Origin: Pandoraea anhela
GTDB lineage: Bacteria > Pseudomonadota > Gammaproteobacteria > Burkholderiales > Burkholderiaceae
DNA length: 64,000 nt
NCBI RefSeq assembly: GCF_902459655.1
Contig: NZ_CABPSB010000003.1
Coordinates: 372,001-436,000 of the forward strand
Direction of reading: 5' to 3'
Made by a program: the position numbers and the translations under genes. Of this stretch, positions 37,554 through 44,474 are shown in pieces; within the stretch, counting starts at the first letter, position 1; every line of letters begins with the position of its first letter. Under the pieces are notes generated by a model, which was given only the letters and a program-made list of their open reading frames with translations, was not told the DNA's origin and did no database searches.

Positions 37554-40500
37554 ATGGTCACTTCGCCCGAGCCGGCGCACCCCGGTGCCTATATCCGCTC
37601 CAGCATTATTCCTGCTGGCATGTCGGTAACCGAAGCGGCAAAACGCCTTGGGGTCGGTCGGCCTGCGCTGTCGAACCTGCTCAACGGGAAAGCCGCACTG
37701 TCGCCTGAGATGGCCGTTAGGCTAGAAAAATCATTCGGCGCCGACCGGGAGCGGCTGCTCGAAATGCAGACTGCTTACGACCAGCAGGAGAGGCACGCCA
37801 GCGAAAAAGAGGTGGCCGTTCGGGCCTTCGTCCCGAATTTCCTGACGATTAGGGCGAGACAGATCGAAAACTGGGCGGACAGTCAGATTGACGCGCGCGC
37901 ACACCTATCAGTGCTTCTTCGTAAGCTGGTTCACTCAACCGGCATCGAACTGCGCCAAGTCGATTTTCCTGGATACGACAACGCAGAGCGCAAGGGCTCC
38001 GATGGTTTCGTTGAGGCGGCTGCGGCTACGCCATGGGTGCCAGAAGGCAAGTCTTTTTGGGAGTTCGGCACTGACCAAAAACCAGCCGGCAAAGCGGAGG
38101 GCGATTACGCAGCGCGGCTCGCCTCAATTGATTCCGACACACGGGCGAAAAGCACATTCGTCTTCGTGACACCGCGCAACTGGCCTGGAAAAACTGCTTG
38201 GGAGCAGCGGAAGAACCAAGCTGGCGACTGGAAGGCTGTTAGGGTCTTCGACGCTAGCGATCTCGAACAATGGTTGGAACAATCTGTGCCAGCACAGATC
38301 TGGCTCGCGGAGCAACTAACCCTGCCTGTAAGGGGTTACGAGACACTCGAGCAGGCATGGAATCGCTGGGCTAACGCTAGCGAGCCGCATATGCTTCCTC
38401 AGCTTTTCGCGCCGTCGATCGCAGCACATCGGGGCACCTGCAAGGCGTGGCTTGAGAAGCCAAGCGACCGCCCTCTCGTCGTTGCTGCGGACTCGCGGGA
38501 CGAAGCGCTTGCCTTTCTGTCCTGCATGTTCGACGACGAGGCATTTTGTCAATTTAAGGATCGCACCGCGATCTTCACCGATTCGTTGACACTCAGAACG
38601 CTCATTTCGTCTTCCGTGCCATTTATCCCTATCGTGCATTCCGAAGACGCTGAGAGAGAGCTTGTTGACGTACATCGTCGAATTCACTGCATAGTTCTAC
38701 GTCCGCGCAATGCAGTTGATACCAGTGCCGACATTGCGCTCGACCTCCTCGGATATGAGGCTTTCAAGCAGTCACTTGCAGCGATGGGGATCGACGAAGG
38801 TGATGTCGATCGGCTTGCGAGGGAGTCAGGTCGTTCACCTACGATTTTGCGCCGTCGCCTTTCGCAAAATGCCGCGATCAGGATGCCCGTTTGGGCGAGC
38901 AATGACGATACGGCAAAGACCCTTGTGCCGATGGCCCTGATCGGGGCTTGGCATGCCGAGCCCGAGGCGGACGGAGAGATCGTCTCTTACGTCTCCGATC
39001 GAAAGTACGAGTCGATCGAAGATGACGTCGCACGCCTGCTTCAATTCGACGACAGTCCCGTGTGGTCCGCCGGGCGGTACCGAGGTGTCGTTTCGAAAAT
39101 TGACGCCCTGTTTGCGATCGCAAGAATTATCACTCCGGCAGTGCTCGATCGCTTCTTCGACGTTGCCGAATATGTTCTTTCAGAGTTCGATCCTGCGCTT
39201 GAACTACCCGAAGACAAGAGGTGGGCCGCAGCCTTATACGGAAAGAAGCGCGATCACTCCGGTGCTCTGCGTGAGGGCATCTGCGAGACATTGGTCATCC
39301 TATCAGTCCACGGCAACGACCTATTTCAGAGTCGTCTAGGCATCGACGTCGAAAGCCGGGTAGCGTTCCTCATACGCAAACTCCTAACGCCCCTCACACT
39401 CGAAAAATTTCTTTCGCATGACAAGGATCTGCCGCGTTACGCAGAAGCCGCACCAGATGAATTTCTGAAAATCATCGAAGAAGACTTGCAGAGCGACGAT
39501 CCCGTCGTACTGGGTCTTCTTAAGCCGGTGGACCGAGAGGCATTCTGGGCGTCTCCGTCACGGACAGGCTTGCTTTGGGCTATGGAATGCCTTGCCTGGA
39601 AACCGCAAAACCTCTCGCGCGTGTCGATGATTCTCGCCCGGCTATCCCGACCCAAAATCGACGACAACTGGCTGAATAAGCCGGAGGCGTCTTTGCATTC
39701 TGTGTTCAGGTCATGGATGCCGCAGACGGCGGCATCGGTGGACCAGAGAAGCAAGGTGGTCGAGATACTCGTGAGGCGTTTCTCCGATATCGGTTGGCGG
39801 ATTTGCCTTGAACAGGTTAAGCCGGGTTCCCGTATTGGCCACGATAGTTACAGACCACGCTGGCGTAGCGACGCCTCTGGGGCCGGCCAAGTCGTTACTC
39901 ACGCGGAGATGTATGACTTCTCTCGAAAGGCTCTCGACCTGTTGATCGCTTGGCCCTCACACGACGAGAGGACGTTCGGCGATCTTGTCGAGAGCCTTCA
40001 GGTCATGCCCGAGAGTGACCAGACCAAAGTATGGGATCTGATCAATGATTGGGCTCGGAAGGCCGGGGAAGCTGCAAAGGCCGTGCTTCGCGAGCGAATC
40101 CGCCGATTCGCGTTCACTCGTCGGGGCCGTCAGCAAGAGCTAGGAGTTGCGATTCGAGACCGTGCAAAAGAAACCTATGAGACTCTACGCCCCTCCGATC
40201 CAGTCATCCGGCACGGCTGGTTGTTTGCAGATCAATGGATTCAGCCGTCAGCTGAAGAGCTTGACGAGGGAGATTTTGACTATCAGAAGCGCGAGGAGCG
40301 AATCGATAGGCTGCGCGGTGATGCGATCACCGAAATATGGGGCGAGTGCGGTTTCGAGGGCATTCAAAAATTACTCGCCGAAAGCGGGGCCGCCAGTGCA
40401 GTGGGGCGATACGCTACGTTTTGTGTAACAGGTATCAAGTCGAGAATTGACTTCATCCGGTGTTGTCTTTCTCTTGATGGTGAGCTTCGAAGGCAGGCTG

Positions 40501-41621
40501 ATTTGTGCCTTCAGGGTTTCATTTACGCCATCCAGGATGACTCGCGCGACGAAGTATTAGCTGCCGCAGCGGACGGGCTTCCGGTCGAACAGATCCGCCG
40601 ATTATTTGTTTGCGCGCCGGTTGAAGCGTCCACGTGGCGTCTTCTGGACAGCTATGGAGAAGATATTCGCGCAGGGTACTGGAAAGACGTGCTCCCTTCA
40701 TGGGGACGGCGCCCACCCGAGCAACTTACCGAACTGATTGATCGGCTTTTGGAGGCTAGACGGCCACGAGCGGCCTTCCACGCCGTCCACATGGATTTCA
40801 AGGATATCGAGACATCCCGCTTAAAGCGGCTGCTGCGCGACGTCGCCACTGTAAATTCTGAGCCCCAAGGCCATTACAAAATGGACGCCTACTACATTTC
40901 CCGAGCACTGGACTCGCTCGATGGTCGCGCGGGCGTAACCCGCGATGAAATGGCGCAGCTCGAATTTCTCTTCATCGAGGCCCTTGTACACAGTGAGCAC
41001 GGAATCCCGAATCTCGAAAGCCAGGTCGCGGAATCCCCAGCGCTGTTCGTTCAGGCGGTGGCGCTAGCCTACAGGCGGAACGGCGAGGGAGACGACCCTC
41101 CTGAGTGGACCGCCGAAAATCCTGAGCAGCGGGCGGCAGTCGCGTCGGCCGCCTATCGAATTCTTGATCAGATAAATAAGATCCCTGGGGCAGGTCAAGA
41201 CGGAGAAATTGATGCGGTTGCGTTGACGGCGTGGCTTGCCGACGTTCGTCGCTCGTGCCGGGAGTTAGGCCGCGCTGACATCGGCGATCAGCGCCTTGGT
41301 CAATTGCTCAGTAAAGCGCCGGCAGGCGAAGGCGGGGTATGGCCATGTGAAGCGGTTTGCGAGGCGATGGAAGGAATAGCGTCGCCCCAGATTGGCACGG
41401 GATTCCAGATCGGCGTCTATAACGCTCGCGGAGTTCATTCTCGGGGCGAGGGTGGCGGGCAGGAGCGTGAACTCGCCGCGAAATACCGCGCTTGGGCTGA
41501 GCGCTTGCACTTTGCATATCCATACGTGGGTCGAGTTCTTGAGGGTATCGCCGAGTCGTACGAGCGCGAAGCGGGGTGGCACGACGCGGAGACGAAGATC
41601 GGGAAGAGGCTTCAGCACTAG
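37554..41621 (+). CDS. Giant protein: HigA-type HTH fused to nuclease-like and long helical regions
   Basis: A 1355-residue protein with AGGAGG before its ATG. Residues 8-75 are a HigA/XRE antitoxin HTH (HPGAYIRSSIIPAGMSVTEA, then RLGVGRPALSNLLNGKAALS). Residues about 105-255 look like a nuclease-type effector domain: GSDG (148-151), PWVPEGKSFWEFGT with E170, K180, TFVFVTPRNW and DLEQWLE. Residues about 265-420 resemble a degenerate P-loop region (VVAADSRDEALAFL, no GKS). The rest, to the end, is long helical-repeat sequence. No HigB toxin gene is beside it. An operator palindrome stands before it and direct repeats enclose it. I do not recognise a named system. It may be a defence or addiction protein with built-in autoregulation; this is inference. 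Confidence 0.8.
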   Translation: MVTSPEPAHPGAYIRSSIIPAGMSVTEAAKRLGVGRPALSNLLNGKAALSPEMAVRLEKSFGADRERLLEMQTAYDQQERHASEKEVAVRAFVPNFLTIRARQIENWADSQIDARAHLSVLLRKLVHSTGIELRQVDFPGYDNAERKGSDGFVEAAAATPWVPEGKSFWEFGTDQKPAGKAEGDYAARLASIDSDTRAKSTFVFVTPRNWPGKTAWEQRKNQAGDWKAVRVFDASDLEQWLEQSVPAQIWLAEQLTLPVRGYETLEQAWNRWANASEPHMLPQLFAPSIAAHRGTCKAWLEKPSDRPLVVAADSRDEALAFLSCMFDDEAFCQFKDRTAIFTDSLTLRTLISSSVPFIPIVHSEDAERELVDVHRRIHCIVLRPRNAVDTSADIALDLLGYEAFKQSLAAMGIDEGDVDRLARESGRSPTILRRRLSQNAAIRMPVWASNDDTAKTLVPMALIGAWHAEPEADGEIVSYVSDRKYESIEDDVARLLQFDDSPVWSAGRYRGVVSKIDALFAIARIITPAVLDRFFDVAEYVLSEFDPALELPEDKRWAAALYGKKRDHSGALREGICETLVILSVHGNDLFQSRLGIDVESRVAFLIRKLLTPLTLEKFLSHDKDLPRYAEAAPDEFLKIIEEDLQSDDPVVLGLLKPVDREAFWASPSRTGLLWAMECLAWKPQNLSRVSMILARLSRPKIDDNWLNKPEASLHSVFRSWMPQTAASVDQRSKVVEILVRRFSDIGWRICLEQVKPGSRIGHDSYRPRWRSDASGAGQVVTHAEMYDFSRKALDLLIAWPSHDERTFGDLVESLQVMPESDQTKVWDLINDWARKAGEAAKAVLRERIRRFAFTRRGRQQELGVAIRDRAKETYETLRPSDPVIRHGWLFADQWIQPSAEELDEGDFDYQKREERIDRLRGDAITEIWGECGFEGIQKLLAESGAASAVGRYATFCVTGIKSRIDFIRCCLSLDGELRRQADLCLQGFIYAIQDDSRDEVLAAAADGLPVEQIRRLFVCAPVEASTWRLLDSYGEDIRAGYWKDVLPSWGRRPPEQLTELIDRLLEARRPRAAFHAVHMDFKDIETSRLKRLLRDVATVNSEPQGHYKMDAYYISRALDSLDGRAGVTRDEMAQLEFLFIEALVHSEHGIPNLESQVAESPALFVQAVALAYRRNGEGDDPPEWTAENPEQRAAVASAAYRILDQINKIPGAGQDGEIDAVALTAWLADVRRSCRELGRADIGDQRLGQLLSKAPAGEGGVWPCEAVCEAMEGIASPQIGTGFQIGVYNARGVHSRGEGGGQERELAAKYRAWAERLHFAYPYVGRVLEGIAESYEREAGWHDAETKIGKRLQH

Positions 41622-41757
41622 GAGGTGGCGATTTATCGCAACGCGTCTGCCTTGGTCCAATAGCCGTTGGCCCAATCCTTTTCGAGCCGATATTAAGGTG
41701 AACGGTTTTGCGTTGCTCGGCATCGGCTACGGACAAGAAAACCGGCTTGCTCTGCAA

Positions 41758-41775
41758 GCGCGACCAAATAACCTC
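41758..41775 (-). repeat. Motif copy A: GCGCGACCAAATAACCTC
   Basis: First of four copies of an 18-19 bp motif in 41758-43846. It lies 137 bp after the giant gene stop. Same orientation as copies B and C. Confidence 0.85.
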
Positions 41776-41959
41776 CGTTTGCCAAGTACAGAAACTGAGC
41801 AAGCGGCCAATTGCGCGATGGCGAGAGATCTCTGCTGCATAGTGTTTCACGCGACTTTCCCAGTTCCGTGGAACGCTTGTGAGAGAAGGCGTTCCGTCGT
41901 TCCGACGCGCAATGTTTCACGATTTGACGGATGTAAATCGGATTCGGTGTATGCGTCGC

Positions 41960-41979
41960 GACATAATAGCGCTTATGTC
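41960..41979. promoter_or_regulatory. Perfect palindromic dyad GACATAA-N6-TTATGTC
   Basis: A 20-bp inverted repeat with 7-bp arms in the gene-poor stretch 41622-42400. It looks like an operator, but no credible gene follows it on either strand. Confidence 0.45.
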
Positions 41980-42185
41980 AGACTGCAGTTTTCGATCGTT
42001 ATAAAAATGACGTCATACGTAATCATGAGTCGGCTTGCGGTGGACGCTTTGACCGAAGCTACCTGCACGTCCGGTGGGCGCTCCTGTCGCTCTCCCGTGT
42101 ATCGCAGTCCTTCTTGCGACATCTGTACCGTCGAGGCCGTGTCTGCGCGGCTCTCTTGACGCGAGATAAGAACAGGGGCGCAGGA

Positions 42186-42204
42186 GGCGCGACCAAATAA
42201 CCTC
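42186..42204 (-). repeat. Motif copy B: GGCGCGACCAAATAACCTC
   Basis: Second copy, same orientation as A, located after the 3' end of the membrane protein gene. The 410 bp between A and B contain no protein-like frame. Confidence 0.88.
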
Positions 42205-42276
42205 AGAAGTTGAAGCGGGTAGCGACACGCAGATCGACCGAGTGGCCGGATAGTCGTCGCGCGTAATGTCCAGCCA

Positions 42277-42328
42277 TTCGCCAAGCGTCTCCCTGTGCCA
42301 ATGATGCCCCAGATAGACGCTTGGCGAA
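42277..42328. repeat. 14-bp perfect inverted repeat abutting the right direct repeat
   Basis: TTCGCCAAGCGTCT and AGACGCTTGGCGAA are separated by 24 bp. The right arm overlaps the first five bases of the right direct-repeat copy, so the two form one compound site. Confidence 0.85.
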
Positions 42329-42365
42329 CGGCGTCGAACTTGCGTCGATTCCGACGTATTCCGCT
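42324..42365. repeat. Right copy of ~42-bp direct repeat flanking the giant gene
   Basis: It shares the 17-bp core GCGTCGAACTTGCGTCG with 37248-37264 and keeps the internal hairpin (TGCGTCG with CGACGTA by one G-T pair). It marks the right border of the 5-kb segment holding the giant gene. Confidence 0.8.
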
Positions 42366-42400
42366 TGATAGAAACGGCAGCGGCCATCGTTTCGCAAGTG

Positions 42401-43144
42401 CTACCGGTTCTTTTTCTTACGGCGTTGGCTAATTTCCTTTCGTTGTTCAGCTTTTTTTATTTTCACCTGTTTATTCCATTCATTTGCGCCATTGGCGATA
42501 TCTTGGTAAAGCCCGGTGCTAAATTTCAGGTTTGCAAGCAAATCCAGAATAAATGGAGAAACTTCGAAGTGCTGCTCTTCGAGGACATATTTTATAAATT
42601 TCGAACCAAAGAATGCATAAATCGCAGCGCAAACGATCGTTACTTGCGTCCAAAGTGACTGGGCCGCAGAAAATTGATTATGGCTGATTTCGTAAAGAAG
42701 GTAGGCGAAGTAAATGTAGAAGCCCGCCACTAGCGCATAAAGTGTCCATACAAGCCTTTTAGACATTTTAACGCCTACGAGTTTGATCTTTGACGCGGCT
42801 GCCAATGTAAAAATACTGTAAACCAAAAATGGCATTCCAAAAAAGGCGACGTCTAAGTTCGAAAGGCTGTAACTGCCTGGGGCCAGCGCCAGCAATAGAC
42901 ATAAGGTGGCTCCTGAGATTGTAGACACGAAAAGGTCTGTCTTGATTTCGCTGTAGAACTTAGTCATATACGAGGAATTTTTTCCCGCGATGGCGAGCAG
43001 AAAATCACAAATATATAAAAATGCGACTAGCCACATAGCCGACCCCCATCCGAAAACAAGTAACGCTTTATTGGGATTTCCGTGACCAAGATAAAAATCA
43101 AAGGCGATGGTGGCCATCGCGAGCGCATAAAAAATATATTTCAT
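42401..43144 (-). CDS. Multi-pass membrane protein, unknown function
   Basis: A 247-residue protein with about six hydrophobic segments (for example ALLVFGWGSAMWLVAFLYI, VAFFGMPFLVYSIFTLAA, LYALVAGFYIYFAYLLYEI) and a strongly basic tail (EQRKEISQRRKKKNR). Codon usage is markedly AT-richer than the chromosome, a sign of recent transfer from another source. The ATG at 43144 is preferred; the frame continues to a GTG at 43174. It is the single gene between motif copies B and C. Membrane effectors of this size occur in defence systems, but nothing here proves that. Confidence 0.75.
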   Translation of the reverse strand: MKYIFYALAMATIAFDFYLGHGNPNKALLVFGWGSAMWLVAFLYICDFLLAIAGKNSSYMTKFYSEIKTDLFVSTISGATLCLLLALAPGSYSLSNLDVAFFGMPFLVYSIFTLAAASKIKLVGVKMSKRLVWTLYALVAGFYIYFAYLLYEISHNQFSAAQSLWTQVTIVCAAIYAFFGSKFIKYVLEEQHFEVSPFILDLLANLKFSTGLYQDIANGANEWNKQVKIKKAEQRKEISQRRKKKNR

Positions 43145-43294
43145 CTCTTTGAGTTTCGCATTCTTAAGATGCACTATTGGAATTATTAAAATGCGTGCTG
43201 TTACCGAACAGGTTCACTCGGATCGGAATGTGAAGTCTAGGCGAATGCGCCTCTTTCTTCCTGCTTCCGGAATTGTGGCGTCATCGAACAGCGC

Positions 43295-43313
43295 GGCGCG
43301 ACCAAAGAACCTC
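43295..43313 (-). repeat. Motif copy C: GGCGCGACCAAAGAACCTC
   Basis: Third copy, one base different from B, between the 3' end of the 105-residue ORF and the start of the membrane protein gene. Confidence 0.85.
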
Positions 43314-43342
43314 GCGCATTGTCCGCAGCAACCACGAGGCAG

Positions 43343-43660
43343 TCAGGAGGGCGCAACGTGTTTCGGCGTCATCCAGGGCAGCGCACGCGGTGCCAGAACG
43401 GTCGTGCCAGCGCCGTTCCACGCGAAGCCGAACTGGAAATCCTGTTCGGCGGGCAGGACGAAAATGTGCGGCTCGCCCTGCACTTCGCCCCGCCATCCCG
43501 CTTCGCGGGCGGAATCCAGCGCATCCGCCAGTTCGGCGTCGATCAGTTCGACGGCCGCTTGCCCCGAATCTACGCCCAGCCGCTCCTTCCATTCGTTTAG
43601 ACCAAACATGCCAAGGAAGCTGGAATCGGTCTTTTCGAATTCGTACACGTGCCACACCAT
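43343..43660 (-). CDS. Hypothetical small protein
   Basis: A 105-residue acidic protein with AAGGAG eight bases before its ATG. Segments such as WKERLGVDSGQAAVELIDAEL and GEPHIFVLPAEQDFQFGFAW suggest a soluble alpha/beta fold. No family is recognised. It is the only gene between motif copies C and D. Confidence 0.75.
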   Translation of the reverse strand: MVWHVYEFEKTDSSFLGMFGLNEWKERLGVDSGQAAVELIDAELADALDSAREAGWRGEVQGEPHIFVLPAEQDFQFGFAWNGAGTTVLAPRALPWMTPKHVAPS

Positions 43661-43753
43661 CGTTTCGGCTCCTTGTTAATAGACCAGGCCAACTCAGGTG
43701 TTATCGGCAAAAAAGGCCACAGTCTGAAGCCGAACCAAAAAGCTGAACCGATT

Positions 43754-43787
43754 AGAACGTGGCCTTTAGCAGAACGTGGCCTTTAGC
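43754..43787. repeat. 17-bp tandem duplication (AGAACGTGGCCTTTAGC)
   Basis: Two perfect head-to-tail copies lie upstream of motif copy D. It is a recent duplication by its identity. Confidence 0.9.
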
Positions 43788-43827
43788 GTCGTTACGCAAG
43801 TCACCGGCTCGCGGCTGCCCTACGATT

Positions 43828-43846
43828 GAGGTTATTTGGTCGCGCC
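43828..43846 (+). repeat. Motif copy D (inverted): GAGGTTATTTGGTCGCGCC
   Basis: Fourth copy, in the opposite orientation to A-C, 80 bp before the small gene at 43927. It closes the repeat-delimited stretch on the right. Confidence 0.88.
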
Positions 43847-43926
43847 TGCGCGGTGCAGGGGGCGAGATCAACCCTTTCGAGGGTCGGGGCAGCTGGGGTA
43901 TGCTTGTAATGAAAGGAGAAAACGCC

Positions 43927-44172
43927 ATGCCACCCGACAAATTGGGTCGTTTCATGATGAGCCCCGAGTTTCTGGAGCGGGCGAAGGCCGCCGTCGCCAG
44001 AGCCGTTCGCGATCTGGAGTTTCGCGGTATTCAGCCCGTTTATCTCGATCGGAAGGCAGGCCGGATTGTCGGCGGCGGCGATGACGCCTCGGGCACAAAC
44101 GACTCTTGCGACGGTCGGCGAACTCCCGATATATTGAAGGGCCAAGATCAAATCCGAGGGGCCGGGGAATGA
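43927..44172 (+). CDS. Hypothetical small protein of integrative elements
   Basis: An 81-residue protein with AAAGGAG eight bases upstream of the ATG. It starts MPPDKLGRFMMSPEFLERAK and has a helical basic first half (AVARAVRDLEFRGIQPVYLD). Upstream ATGs at 43900 and before are less likely. It overlaps the next gene by ATGA, so the two form an operon. Function unknown. Confidence 0.75.
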   Translation: MPPDKLGRFMMSPEFLERAKAAVARAVRDLEFRGIQPVYLDRKAGRIVGGGDDASGTNDSCDGRRTPDILKGQDQIRGAGE

Positions 44173-44432
44173 GCGATAACGGGGTAGCGCTTGGCAGGGC
44201 GTTCGCTGCTGAGCGGAGCGCAGCGGATTGGAAGGCTTATGCGAGAAAGCTCGAGCAACAACTTCTGGTTGCGCAAGCCAATCTCGCGGGCCACAAAGCA
44301 CTCAAGGAAATTGCGATTCGAGAATTGGCGAAGATAGATTCGGCGCACTTTTTGACGGATCAGCAGAACCGCCAGCGACTGTTTGATGAGCAATTCGATG
44401 CCGTAGTGTCTGGCGGTCGTCGCGCCGCGTAG
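44169..44432 (+). CDS. Hypothetical small coiled-coil protein
   Basis: An 87-residue protein translationally coupled (ATGA) to the preceding gene. Residues about 15-60 are an Ala/Leu/Glu-rich helix with coiled-coil character (RSAADWKAYARKLEQQLLVA). Function unknown. A hairpin terminator follows. Confidence 0.72.
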   Translation: MSDNGVALGRAFAAERSAADWKAYARKLEQQLLVAQANLAGHKALKEIAIRELAKIDSAHFLTDQQNRQRLFDEQFDAVVSGGRRAA

Positions 44433-44449
44433 CGCTACCGAAGAACGAG

Positions 44450-44468
44450 CCCGCCCAAAATGGGCGGG
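44450..44468. terminator. Hairpin terminator between convergent genes
   Basis: CCCGCCC-AAAAT-GGGCGGG lies between the stops of the coiled-coil gene and the DotA/TraY gene. No clear T-run, so efficiency is uncertain. Confidence 0.6.
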
Positions 44469-44474
44469 TATGTC

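Noticed and set aside
41308-41850. Reverse-strand frame at the end of the giant gene
   Set aside because: Mostly antisense to the giant gene; it only looks interesting because it translates motif copy A.
42013-42387. 124-codon reverse frame between motif copy A and the right direct repeat
   Set aside because: Partly protein-like, but it runs through motif copy B and the inverted repeat and has no start signals, so I treat the stretch as non-coding.
41758-43846. Integron attC sites
   Set aside because: The motif lacks RYYYAAC/GTTRRRY ends and the paired R/L boxes of attC, and no integron integrase with its extra helix is seen.
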